DNA from: Cyclobacteriaceae bacterium
Lineage (GTDB): Bacteria; Bacteroidota; Bacteroidia; Cytophagales; Cyclobacteriaceae
Direction: 5' to 3'
NCBI GenBank assembly: GCA_016787725.1
Contig: JAEUTZ010000004.1
Span: 1-64,000 of the forward strand
DNA: 64,000 nucleotides
The position numbers and the translations under genes are program-made. Shown here piece by piece: positions 6,537 to 14,599 of this stretch (position 1 is its first letter; each line of letters begins with the position of its first letter). A model generated the notes under the pieces. That model was not told the DNA's origin and did no database searches. It worked only from the letters and a program-made list of their open reading frames with translations.

Positions 6537-7967
6537 AGAGATCAGCCACAACCCAAGAAACGTGATCAATCCATTAACGACCAGAATTTCTATTCCGAAT
6601 TGATATCCGCCTAGCCATACTTTTGAATTTTGACTAATCAGATAAGAAAGAAGGGGAGAAGCAAGACACACAAGGGGGACGCCCACTCCTTTAATATGGC
6701 GCCTGGTGAATAAACCAAAACTGAATAATCCCAGTAACGGGCCATAGGTGTAGCCCGCTACATTCAATACCGCATCGATCACCGACTTTTCATTGATTTC
6801 TTTAAAGACGATGATGATGACGAGGAACAGCAGCGAGAAGGAAAGGTGGACAATGAATTTCTGTTTTTGTTTTTGCTTTTCCTCCTTTTCTTTGAAATGT
6901 AAGAAGTCGATACAAAAGGAGGTGGTTAGTCCGGCCAGGGCCGAATCAGCACTGGCGTACGAGGAAGCAGTGATCCCGAGTAAAAAGAAAATTCCTACCA
7001 GGGCCCCGAGTTCAGTAAAGGCAAGTCGTGGAAAGAGTTCATCCGATAAGGTGGGCAACGGTATTTGATTTTGCTCACTGTATAAATAGAGCAGTGCCCC
7101 TAAGGTTAGGAAGAGCAAGTTTACAAACACCAGGATCAGGCTAAACCAAAACATATTCTTTTGTGCATCGCCCAGGGTTTTGCAGGTTAGGTTCTTTTGC
7201 ATGATCTCCTGATCCATGCCGGTCATGGTAATGGCGATGAATGCTCCGCCAAAAAATTGTTTTGGAAAGAAGAGCGTGGAATTGGCATCTTCAAAATGAA
7301 AGATTTTGTCATAGCCTTTAGCCTGAATGGCAGCAATCACGTCAGTAAAATTCAGACCGAGATCGCCCGCAATTTTTATTACGGTAACCACAACGGCTGT
7401 TACTAAAAAGAAAGTTTGAAAGGTATCGGTCCAGACAATCGTTTTAATACCGCCTTTAAACGTGTACACCCAGATCAAGGCAATGGTGGCCGCCACAGTA
7501 ATAAAAAAGGGTACGCCCCATGCGTCAAACAAAAATAATTGAAGCACCGTTGCGGCAAGAAAGAGGCGCAACGAAGAGCCGATAGTGCGGGAGATCAGAA
7601 AGAAGAGAGCTCCGGTTTTATACGACCATTGATCAAAGCGCTGCTCGAGATAAGTATAAATGGAGATTAAATTGAGCCGGTAGTAAAGGGGCATCAACAC
7701 GCCAATGATTACCCAGTACCCAAGCAGGTACCCAAGCACCACCTGAAAATAAGAGAACCCGATCTTGCCAACATTACCCGGCACGGAGATGAAGGTAACC
7801 CCTGAGAGCGAAGCGCCAATCATGCCAAAGGCAACCAGGTACCAGGGGGACTGACGATTGGCGGTAAAGAAGGTATTGGTGTCAGCTCCCTTTGAAGTAA
7901 GGTATGAGATTGTGATCAGAACGCAGAAATAAACTACCAGGATGGTGATAACCAGAAAGGGATTCAT
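6525..7967 (-). CDS. Sodium:solute symporter (SSS family)
   Basis: This 480-residue integral membrane protein has about 13 hydrophobic segments. Family marks include GMIGASLSGVTFISVPG near residue 50, the polar segment RTIGSSLRLFLAATVLQ, and the helix-8 region GITASSYASADSALAGLTT (about 330) that contributes to the sodium site. Members use the sodium gradient to import sugars, amino acids, sialic acids or vitamins; the substrate cannot be read here. The length is typical. It is transcribed alone, divergently from clpS. Confidence 0.9.
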   Translation of the reverse strand: MNPFLVITILVVYFCVLITISYLTSKGADTNTFFTANRQSPWYLVAFGMIGASLSGVTFISVPGNVGKIGFSYFQVVLGYLLGYWVIIGVLMPLYYRLNLISIYTYLEQRFDQWSYKTGALFFLISRTIGSSLRLFLAATVLQLFLFDAWGVPFFITVAATIALIWVYTFKGGIKTIVWTDTFQTFFLVTAVVVTVIKIAGDLGLNFTDVIAAIQAKGYDKIFHFEDANSTLFFPKQFFGGAFIAITMTGMDQEIMQKNLTCKTLGDAQKNMFWFSLILVFVNLLFLTLGALLYLYSEQNQIPLPTLSDELFPRLAFTELGALVGIFFLLGITASSYASADSALAGLTTSFCIDFLHFKEKEEKQKQKQKFIVHLSFSLLFLVIIIVFKEINEKSVIDAVLNVAGYTYGPLLGLFSFGLFTRRHIKGVGVPLVCLASPLLSYLISQNSKVWLGGYQFGIEILVVNGLITFLGLWLISKNK

Positions 7968-8040
7968 GTATGTGATTTTGAAGCTCTAAAGAAAGTAAAA
8001 TCCATGAGATTAATGCCGTAGCAAACAAGTTCATTTTTTT

Positions 8041-8048
8041 TAATTTTG
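8041..8048 (+). promoter_or_regulatory. -7 promoter element upstream of clpS
   Basis: TAATTTTG is an exact match to the Bacteroidota -7 motif TAnnTTTG, 19 bases before the clpS ATG. The -33 TTG is not clear. It would drive clpS and the closely spaced recR. Confidence 0.4.
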
Positions 8049-8067
8049 TACTGGATTCTGACAGAAA

Positions 8068-8349
8068 ATGAAAACATCGCATCAGGAGAAGGAGTTGATT
8101 GAGGTGCTGGAGGTAGTTGATGAAACAGACATCAACAACCTGGTGGTGTTTAATGATGATTTTAACACCTTTGATCATGTGATCCAGACGTTGATCCGGG
8201 TTTGCAAACACACCGTTGAGCAAGCCGAACAATGCACGTGGCTGATTCATTATCGGGGAAAGGCCACGGTGAAGTCGGGTGCGATGGATGAATTGAAGCC
8301 CCTGCGCGAAGCGATTTGTGACGCGGGAATTGATGCCAGGATATTGTAA
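8068..8349 (+). CDS. clpS: ATP-dependent Clp protease adaptor ClpS
   Basis: This 93-residue protein has the ClpS core: LVVFNDDFNTFDHVIQTL, in which the N-D-D loop and following helix bind ClpA/ClpC and the N-degron pocket. VCKHTVEQAEQ and the helper strand of the WLIHYRGKATVKSG region follow, with a final short strand. ClpS delivers N-end-rule substrates to the Clp protease in the cytoplasm. The length is normal. It lies 20 bases upstream of recR and probably shares its transcript. Confidence 0.93.
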   Translation: MKTSHQEKELIEVLEVVDETDINNLVVFNDDFNTFDHVIQTLIRVCKHTVEQAEQCTWLIHYRGKATVKSGAMDELKPLREAICDAGIDARIL

Positions 8350-8369
8350 TCGTATCGCTTAAAATTTTT

Positions 8370-8981
8370 GTGGAATTTCCATCGAAGCTAATTGAGGATG
8401 CCGTAAACGAAGTAGCCAAGCTGCCCGGCATTGGTAAGAAAACGGCCTTGCGCATGGTGTTGCACCTGGTGAAGGAGGCGGAAGGAAAAACTACGGCACT
8501 CACGGAAGCGCTCAATCGCATGCGGCACAACATCCGGTTTTGCAACACCTGTCATAATATTTCCGATTCGGATGATTGTGCGATTTGCAGCAGCCATCGC
8601 AGGGATAAAAGTGTGCTGTGTGTAGTGGAGGAAAGCCGCGATGTGATGGCGATCGAGAACACCGCACAATTTACAGGCGTCTATCACGTTTTAGGTGGCA
8701 TCATTTCGCCCATGAATGGTGTGGGCCCATCCGATTTAAAAATAGACGCGTTGGTGGAGCGGGTGGCGAAAGCGCAAGGCTCGATTAAAGAAATTATTCT
8801 GGCGTTAAGCCCCACCATGGAAGGCGACACGACTGCTTTTTATATTAACAGGAGACTGAGCAATTTTTCGGTAAAAATTACATCCATTGCGCGTGGCGTT
8901 TCGGTGGGGGGCGATTTGGAATATACTGATGAGATTACGTTGGGAAGGAGTATCAGCGGGCGTGTGCCTTTTCAGGTATAA
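8370..8981 (+). CDS. recR: Recombination mediator protein RecR
   Basis: This 203-residue protein has an N-terminal helix-hairpin-helix (LPGIGKKTALRMVLHL). A C4 zinc finger follows (CNTCHNISDSDDCAICSS, residues 57-74), then a TOPRIM domain starting LCVVEESRDVMAIENT, and a C-terminal Walker-like segment. RecR acts with RecO (and RecF) to load RecA at gaps. The GTG at 8370 gives the start MEFPSKLIEDAV; no ATG lies closer and the length agrees with family members. It follows clpS directly. Confidence 0.95.
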   Translation: MEFPSKLIEDAVNEVAKLPGIGKKTALRMVLHLVKEAEGKTTALTEALNRMRHNIRFCNTCHNISDSDDCAICSSHRRDKSVLCVVEESRDVMAIENTAQFTGVYHVLGGIISPMNGVGPSDLKIDALVERVAKAQGSIKEIILALSPTMEGDTTAFYINRRLSNFSVKITSIARGVSVGGDLEYTDEITLGRSISGRVPFQV

Positions 8982-9057
8982 TTCGAATAAGCAGCCTATT
9001 TTTCCAAAACCCGGTATAAACTTACATGATGCATAAACTTATTGTTCACTGGCGTTT

Positions 9058-9094
9058 GTTAACTACCCGGATAATTTTATATATCTTAGTTAAC
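9058..9094. promoter_or_regulatory. Inverted repeat in the promoter region of the poly-C lipoprotein gene
   Basis: The perfect 8-base arms GTTAACTA (9058-9065) and TAGTTAAC (9087-9094) are 21 bases apart. They bracket an AT-rich stretch with TATATC, upstream of the ATG at 9112. The spacing suits a dimeric regulator bound over a promoter. The role is inferred. Confidence 0.4.
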
Positions 9095-9122
9095 CTAAAA
9101 AAATCAAATCTATGAGGACAAT

Positions 9123-9132
9123 CCCCCCCCCC
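9123..9132 (+). repeat. Homopolymeric C10 tract between start codon and lipoprotein body
   Basis: Ten consecutive C follow ATG AGG ACA AT at 9112-9122. With ten C, the 9112 frame stops at 9157. With nine C, the same ATG runs into the downstream lipoprotein frame and completes a normal lipoprotein signal peptide. The tract is therefore either a phase-variable switch or a read-length error. Confidence 0.7.
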
Positions 9133-9175
9133 AACTTCATCTTCCATTCGGATAGTTAGCTTACTAGTTATTGCC

Positions 9176-10351
9176 ATGGTAGGCGCCTGTATCCAAGAGG
9201 AACCTATTCAAGTGACTAAACTTGTACCAGATTTTGTTGACGAGACGTTGATAAAATCGGAAGCAGACAGGCAAAATATGGAAGCAATTCTTACAACCAC
9301 CCGGGTACTTCGCAAAATCTATAAAGACCGTAATGTTATTGAGGAGGTAAATGCAGCAATTGCAAGTGATTACTATGAAGATGAAAGAGTGTTACTTAAA
9401 GATTTATTAAATCCAGAAAATAGTCCCATTTATCAATTGCCACAGTTTAAGGAAAGACAGCTCAAACGGGGTTTTGAAGTAGGTATATTCAAGACAAGCT
9501 TTGAAAGGGAGTTAGGACACCAAGAGAAGTCCGGTGAGAACTTTAGAACTAATGAAGAATTCTTTGATGATAGTGGAGTGAGTATATATTTCCCCTATCA
9601 TGAACAAACTCAATATACAAATTATATTTACGCCATAGTTCCAGCGACTGTGGAAGCAGATCAACAGGTGATACCTATGCCCTACGGTCCGGAACCAGAC
9701 ATAATAAATCCGCCCGATCACACAATGTTAGTAAATGACAATTATTCAGAAATTTATCCGACTCATATTGTTGGTATGGGTGCGGAAACAACATTAAATC
9801 AGACACAACAAAACTGTGCAAACCTGAAAGTTTCTATCGGAAAGATAAAAGTATTGAATCAAAAGCAGTATGATTCTTTTATTTCGTTTAATGGAAATGG
9901 AGGGGGCTCAGAGTTCTTTTTCATAGGTGTTAAAGCTCAATCAACAACTACTCCAATTACATCCTGGAATAATACTGCTTATCACTACGTAACTCGATCT
10001 GCTATACGAAATGGCAACTGGATTGATATTTGGAGAACTTTGGATCAAAACTGGCAATCAAATTCAATTAATCAGCTTTTCGGTATTTATGAATATGATA
10101 ATACTTCAGATAAAAAGTACTTTACGGGCACTTTAAGATTCAACAATGGAGGGATAACACACCACCCGTACTGTAATATTGAGGTTACAAGTAAAAATGG
10201 CATAATAAATAGCAGATTTTTTGAACGTACGGAATTAACATACCAGTATAATACCTTTGGAAACACACCAGAATTTCTGAACGGCTTTGGTCCCCAATAT
10301 AATAGCACTGATGGGAACGTGCTGTACAGTCTCCCGGGATCTTGTTATTAA
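9176..10351 (+). CDS. Putative surface lipoprotein, start split off by a poly-C tract
   Basis: The in-frame ATG at 9176 gives a 391-residue protein beginning MVGACIQEEP, with a lipobox cysteine at residue 5, far too close to the start for export. The frame stays open back to 9116. If the C10 tract were C9, translation from the ATG at 9112 would give MRTIPPPTSSSIRIVSLL followed by VIAMVGAC, a proper lipoprotein signal. The mature protein is rich in Asn, Tyr, Thr and Gly, as in secreted Bacteroidota proteins, and resembles no family I know. Three beta-barrel-like genes follow closely, so a surface assembly is plausible. It is called here from 9176; the true start is probably 9112. Confidence 0.65.
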   Translation: MVGACIQEEPIQVTKLVPDFVDETLIKSEADRQNMEAILTTTRVLRKIYKDRNVIEEVNAAIASDYYEDERVLLKDLLNPENSPIYQLPQFKERQLKRGFEVGIFKTSFERELGHQEKSGENFRTNEEFFDDSGVSIYFPYHEQTQYTNYIYAIVPATVEADQQVIPMPYGPEPDIINPPDHTMLVNDNYSEIYPTHIVGMGAETTLNQTQQNCANLKVSIGKIKVLNQKQYDSFISFNGNGGGSEFFFIGVKAQSTTTPITSWNNTAYHYVTRSAIRNGNWIDIWRTLDQNWQSNSINQLFGIYEYDNTSDKKYFTGTLRFNNGGITHHPYCNIEVTSKNGIINSRFFERTELTYQYNTFGNTPEFLNGFGPQYNSTDGNVLYSLPGSCY

Positions 10352-10363
10352 ACTTAAATCCAA

Positions 10364-10927
10364 ATGATTTTCATTCAGGTTAGTTTGTATTTAAGATTTA
10401 TTTGCATTGTTCTTTTTGAATTATTCATTTCTGGCGTGATAGTAGCCCAAGAATTGCGTATTAATAAATTGGAAGCATCAGTTGGATTAAGTTACGGAAG
10501 TGAAAATAACTATGGTAATCCAGGGTTTATGTTGAATAGCTCTTTCACATACCATTTAAACAAATCATTTTCTGTCTCACCTAGGCTTGGATTTTTTCAA
10601 TCTATGCCGTGGTTTCATCCTGAGCCATTTTATTTCTCCTTTAATTCTATTTCAGTTGGGTTAAATTTAGGCTATACAACCCGTTTTGATGAGGATAAAA
10701 AGTTTGTGAAGCTTGCAATTGGCCCCACTTATTTCAGTTATCACTACTTATACTCGGATATGAATGTGTACTATGATGATGTTCAAAAATTTGGATACGG
10801 AATTTCTTTGGAGGGTGGCGGGGCTATAACATCTTCAATTGACCTCACACTTATGCTTCAAGTTTATAGTTATGAAATATTTGCGGATCTATTTGTAATT
10901 GGACCAAATGTAATTTTTAAGCTTTAA
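10364..10927 (+). CDS. Outer-membrane beta-barrel-like protein, paralogue 1
   Basis: This 187-residue protein has a hydrophobic export signal ending near GVIVAQ (about residue 29). Alternating-polarity strands follow, and the protein ends with a hydrophobic residue pattern (IGPNVIFKL) typical of outer-membrane barrels. The segment GSENNYGNPGFMLNSSF near the start of the mature part recurs in the gene at 11644 (GSENNIGNPGFMLTS), and the C-terminal strands also match, so the two are paralogues. It starts 12 bases after the lipoprotein gene and is probably in the same operon. The function is unknown. Confidence 0.65.
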   Translation: MIFIQVSLYLRFICIVLFELFISGVIVAQELRINKLEASVGLSYGSENNYGNPGFMLNSSFTYHLNKSFSVSPRLGFFQSMPWFHPEPFYFSFNSISVGLNLGYTTRFDEDKKFVKLAIGPTYFSYHYLYSDMNVYYDDVQKFGYGISLEGGGAITSSIDLTLMLQVYSYEIFADLFVIGPNVIFKL

Positions 10928-10939
10928 GATTCTGATAAG

Positions 10940-11647
10940 ATGGGATACAGACTGCTTTCGGTGTTTTTGATAATATCAGGTCAAGCTATTGGCCAGAAAA
11001 TCATTTCAAATTCAGGACTGTTTGTAGCATATAACTCACTTACTCCAAGTGTTAGAGCAACCATCAGTGATCGTTACTACATTTCTGGGGGTACTGGTAC
11101 TGATGGGTTTGAAGTAGGTTTGTTTGGAAGCTTTAAAAGAAGAGGATGCTGGGAAGGGCAACTTTCATATTTATTTAGCCGGTACGATTTGGTGATAGAA
11201 AATCGGAAATGGCAGGAAGATTTGATGCAATTTGGATCCGCTGATTTAGCAGGCGGTATTGGAAGCACTAATCGTATGATTAGATTTTCCGTAAATAGAG
11301 GTTTTCTCGTTGGACGAAACTTCTCTTTGAAATCGGGAGTGTTAGGAATAATGCTGATTGACGATCCCCATTATAAAGATTGGAATGAAGAAGATTATGA
11401 AGACTGGCAGAAGGATATGTCGTATACCGTTTTTGAATTTGGGAGAAGTATCAATCGTTTCATGTTGTCTGTAGAGGCTGCTGTGTCTTACTACTTTGGT
11501 CCATTAGAAATTTCATTTGTCTTGGAGGGAAATGTTAGTCCGGTAATGAGCCAAGTTGCTTATCATGGGCAGAAATACCCAGTTAAGTACGATTACTTAA
11601 TGTGGACTGTTGGAGTTAATTACACAGTTTTTGAATCAAAGAAATGA
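10940..11647 (+). CDS. Outer-membrane beta-barrel-like protein
   Basis: This 235-residue protein has a signal peptide (MGYRLLSVFLIISGQAIGQ) and a mature part of amphipathic strands with aromatic girdles (RRGCWEGQLSYLFSRYD, YLMWTVGVNYTVF). It is not closely similar to the two flanking paralogues. It lies 12 bases after the first and overlaps the next by four bases (ATGA), so translational coupling is likely. No enzymatic motif is visible. It is probably an outer-membrane protein of unknown role. Confidence 0.6.
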   Translation: MGYRLLSVFLIISGQAIGQKIISNSGLFVAYNSLTPSVRATISDRYYISGGTGTDGFEVGLFGSFKRRGCWEGQLSYLFSRYDLVIENRKWQEDLMQFGSADLAGGIGSTNRMIRFSVNRGFLVGRNFSLKSGVLGIMLIDDPHYKDWNEEDYEDWQKDMSYTVFEFGRSINRFMLSVEAAVSYYFGPLEISFVLEGNVSPVMSQVAYHGQKYPVKYDYLMWTVGVNYTVFESKK

Positions 11648-12198
11648 AAGTTTATTTGGTTCTTATATTCCTGGTGTCAATTCAGACTAGCTTTTGTCAG
11701 ATTGAAGAAAAGAAATCATGGGAAATATCAACTTCAATATCTGTTGGTTCAGAGAATAACATTGGCAACCCGGGGTTTATGCTTACCAGCGAGTGTGAGT
11801 ACTTTTTTTTCAAAGCATTTTCTGTGTCTACAAAGGTGGGGTTCTTTCACTCAGTGACATCAAATACGTCTTCTTTTCCAAACACTGACTTCCTGAGTAA
11901 TTTTAGTGCATTAACCGGTGGCTTGTATATTAATCATACCAACCGTTTTTCTAAGAATTATGTTCGTGTGTCAGCCGGAGGTGCTTACTTTCATTCCGAT
12001 GCCTTTTATCAGAGTGGTTCGAGTACTCAAGTTACAAGCCATATTCAGGTTGTTAGTAAATTGGGCTATGGGCTATCGCTGGAAGGCGGGCGGGAGGTAT
12101 CTGACAAAATATCGCTAGGATTAATTTTACAGATATACAGCTACCAGATTTTTGGTGACATAAGTACAATAGGAGTAAATACTCATTTTAAGTTGTAG
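11644..12198 (+). CDS. Outer-membrane beta-barrel-like protein, paralogue 2
   Basis: This 184-residue protein has a signal peptide (MKVYLVLIFLVSIQTSFCQ). It shares GSENNxGNPGFML, KxFSVSxxxGFF and the closing LGLILQIYSYQIFGD with the gene at 10364, so it arose by duplication, with an unrelated barrel gene now between the copies. Its start overlaps the stop of the preceding gene. The cluster of lipoprotein plus three barrel-like proteins probably forms one exported system; its role is not recognised. Confidence 0.65.
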   Translation: MKVYLVLIFLVSIQTSFCQIEEKKSWEISTSISVGSENNIGNPGFMLTSECEYFFFKAFSVSTKVGFFHSVTSNTSSFPNTDFLSNFSALTGGLYINHTNRFSKNYVRVSAGGAYFHSDAFYQSGSSTQVTSHIQVVSKLGYGLSLEGGREVSDKISLGLILQIYSYQIFGDISTIGVNTHFKL

Positions 12199-12247
12199 TA
12201 ATAATTCTAATGATACATAGGTACCTTTTTGAAGGGAGGATAAACCT

Positions 12248-12361
12248 ATGGAGTCCTGGCAATACAAAAAGCAAGTTCGGGTGCTTTTGACGTCCGAAAT
12301 CCACTTACGGCCATGGATGTACATTGCAATCGATTTAAGATACAAACCATGGGGTAAATAG
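12248..12361 (+). CDS. Possible 37-residue small protein
   Basis: A short open frame starts MESWQYKKQVRVLL and ends YKPWGK, with an unusual purine-rich AGGGAGG about 7 bases before the ATG. It fills the gap between the barrel cluster and the aminotransferase gene. There is no family match and codon evidence is too short to judge. It may be chance. Confidence 0.2.
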   Translation: MESWQYKKQVRVLLTSEIHLRPWMYIAIDLRYKPWGK

Positions 12362-12387
12362 TCCCTGCTTCCTGTTAATTTCTTTCT

Positions 12388-12395
12388 TATTTTTG
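12388..12395 (+). promoter_or_regulatory. -7 promoter element upstream of the aminotransferase gene
   Basis: TATTTTTG matches TAnnTTTG exactly, 17 bases before the ATG at 12413. The -33 element is not clear. It would drive the aminotransferase and the heptose kinase. Confidence 0.35.
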
Positions 12396-12412
12396 GGCTC
12401 ATTTATTTAATC

Positions 12413-13609
12413 ATGAACCACCTCTCCAATCGAATCAACGCTATTGAAGAATCAGCCACACTGGCCATGGCGGCCAAAGCCCGAGAGTTTAAAAACAAGG
12501 GCATTGACGTAATTAACTTAAGCCTGGGGGAGCCTGATTTTAAAACTCCCCAGCACATTTGCGATGCTGCAAAGAAGGCGATTGATGAAGGCAAATATTT
12601 CTCATACCCGCCCGTTGCAGGTTATCAGGATTTGCGCGAAGCGTTGGCTACCAAATATCAACGGGATAATCACGTTCCTTACCGCGCAGAGAATATCGTT
12701 GTCTCCAATGGGGCCAAGCAATCGATTGCCAACGTGATGCTTGCATTGTTGAATCCGGGGGATGAGGTGATCATTTTTTCACCCTACTGGGTAAGCTACG
12801 ATGCGCTCGTACGGTTAGCCGAGGCCACCCCGGTCATAGTTCAAGGTACACTCGAGAATGATTTTAAAGTAACGGCCAAGCAGGTAGAAGAAGCAATTAC
12901 CCACAAAACCAGGGCAATCATTTTCTCCTCCCCGTGCAATCCAACAGGCTCTGTATTTAGTAAGAAGGAGTTGGAAGCCATCGCAACTGTTGTTTTGAAG
13001 CATCCGCACCTGATGGTGATTAGTGATGAGATTTACGAACACATCAACTTTACCGGAGAACAAACCAGCATGGCTTCGCTGCCCGGCATGTTCGACCGGA
13101 CCATTACCGTCAATGGGTTTGCCAAAGGATTTGCCATGACGGGCTGGCGAGTAGGTTACATCGCAGCACCGAAATGGGTAGCCGATGGCAGTAACAAAGT
13201 TCAAGGGCAATTAACATCAGCAAATTGTTCCATCTCTCAGCGCGGGGCCTTAGCTGCCATAACCGGAGATTTGAAACCCACACAGGAAATGGTGGAGCAG
13301 TATCGCATACGCAGAGATTTGGTTTATAATCTTTTGAAAGAAATGCCCGGTGTAAAAGCAAATTATCCCCAGGGCGCTTTCTATTTTTTCCCGGATGTAA
13401 GTTACTACTACGGCAAGTCCGATGGTGAACGGATCATTCAAAACGGTGACGATTTTTGCATGTATATGCTGGAGAAGGGTCATGTTTCGCTGGTGCCGGG
13501 TAGCGCTTTTGGCGAAGAGAAGTGTGTTCGGTTATCCTACGCAGCTTCTGAAAAAGACCTGAACGAAGCCTTGGCGCGGATGAAGAAAGCCTTGGCAAAT
13601 CTTAAGTAA
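12413..13609 (+). CDS. aspC: Pyridoxal-phosphate aminotransferase, aspartate aminotransferase type I
   Basis: This 398-residue fold-type I aminotransferase starts as family members do (RINAIEESATLAMAAKARE). It has LSLGEPDFKTP near residue 40, SNGAKQ for cofactor phosphate, PCNPTGS, SDEIYEHI, and the PLP lysine in NGFAKGFAMTGWRVGY (about residue 240). The most likely reaction is transamination between aspartate and 2-oxoglutarate; prephenate or aromatic substrates are possible in this subfamily. One base separates it from the heptose kinase gene, so they share a transcript. Gene symbol by family only. Confidence 0.85.
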   Translation: MNHLSNRINAIEESATLAMAAKAREFKNKGIDVINLSLGEPDFKTPQHICDAAKKAIDEGKYFSYPPVAGYQDLREALATKYQRDNHVPYRAENIVVSNGAKQSIANVMLALLNPGDEVIIFSPYWVSYDALVRLAEATPVIVQGTLENDFKVTAKQVEEAITHKTRAIIFSSPCNPTGSVFSKKELEAIATVVLKHPHLMVISDEIYEHINFTGEQTSMASLPGMFDRTITVNGFAKGFAMTGWRVGYIAAPKWVADGSNKVQGQLTSANCSISQRGALAAITGDLKPTQEMVEQYRIRRDLVYNLLKEMPGVKANYPQGAFYFFPDVSYYYGKSDGERIIQNGDDFCMYMLEKGHVSLVPGSAFGEEKCVRLSYAASEKDLNEALARMKKALANLK

Positions 13610-13610
13610 A

Positions 13611-14597
13611 ATGGCTCGTACGCTACCGCAGATATTTCAAGCCTTCAACGAGCTCCGGGTTCTAATTATCGGAGATGTTATGCTGGACAGCTATATCTGG
13701 GGGGCTGTGGAACGAATTTCACCCGAAGCCCCCGTGCCAATTGTCACCGTGAAAAAGCGGGATCTTCGGTTGGGGGGTGCTGCTAATGTGGCCCTCAATG
13801 TTCAGGCTTTGGGAGCCACCCCTGTTTTAGTTGCCCTTTGCGGAGAGGATGAAGCTGGAAAAAAATTGCGCACTATACTCGAACAGCAAGGGATGTCTAC
13901 GGAAGGGCTGGTCGTCTCCTCCACCCGGCCTACGACAGTCAAAACCCGGGTGATTGCCAGTAGCCAACACGTAGTTCGTGTCGATGAAGAGTCCGACAAG
14001 GAATCCAACTCACAGGAGGAAAATCAGTTGGTTGAAAGGATACATAAACTCTTGCCTTCCTGTCAGGTAGTAATTTTTGAGGATTACGATAAAGGCGTAA
14101 TCAACGAAAGCCTGGTTGCAAAAACCGTAGCCCTGGCGAAACAGCAACAGGTTCCCACTGTTGTTGACCCGAAGAAGCGAAATTTTCTGGCCTACAAAGG
14201 GGTGAGTTTGTTCAAGCCAAACTTGAAAGAGATGCGCGAAGGGTTGAAGGTTGAATTGGAGTCGGGCAATCAGGAACAACTGGAAACAGCGGTCGAACTA
14301 TTGAAGCAAAAGCTTGCTGTGGAAGGAGTGATGGCTACGTTATCCGAGCAAGGAGTGTACATCGATTATCAGAGCCAAAAGTTAAAGTTGCCGGCCCACC
14401 CACGCGAAATAGCCGATGTATCTGGTGCGGGCGATACAGTAGTGAGTATTGCTGCGCTCTGTGTTGCGTTGCAACTGCCACCCCGGCAAATCGCGGAGCT
14501 TTCCAATTTAGGAGGGGGGTTGGTGTGCCAGCATGTGGGCGTGGTTCCTATCAACAAACAGGAGCTTCTACAGGAAGCAGCTGGGTTAAAGCTTTAA
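13611..14597 (+). CDS. rfaE1: D-glycero-beta-D-manno-heptose-7-phosphate kinase
   Basis: This 328-residue PfkB-family kinase has the HldE/RfaE N-terminal signature: IGDVMLDSYIWGAVERISPE, then LGGAANVALNVQALG, then ADVSGAGDTVVS-type anion hole with the catalytic Asp near residue 270. It phosphorylates heptose-7-phosphate at C1 on the way to ADP-heptose for LPS core. The adenylyltransferase half of bifunctional HldE is absent, as usual in Bacteroidota, where it is a separate gene. Its presence supports LPS production and so fits the polysaccharide locus further right. Confidence 0.88.
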   Translation: MARTLPQIFQAFNELRVLIIGDVMLDSYIWGAVERISPEAPVPIVTVKKRDLRLGGAANVALNVQALGATPVLVALCGEDEAGKKLRTILEQQGMSTEGLVVSSTRPTTVKTRVIASSQHVVRVDEESDKESNSQEENQLVERIHKLLPSCQVVIFEDYDKGVINESLVAKTVALAKQQQVPTVVDPKKRNFLAYKGVSLFKPNLKEMREGLKVELESGNQEQLETAVELLKQKLAVEGVMATLSEQGVYIDYQSQKLKLPAHPREIADVSGAGDTVVSIAALCVALQLPPRQIAELSNLGGGLVCQHVGVVPINKQELLQEAAGLKL

Positions 14598-14599
14598 GG

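Noticed and set aside
12127-12402. 91-residue minus-strand frame in the gap after the barrel cluster
   Set aside because: It overlaps a supported gene end, has no signal or domain, and no close promoter.
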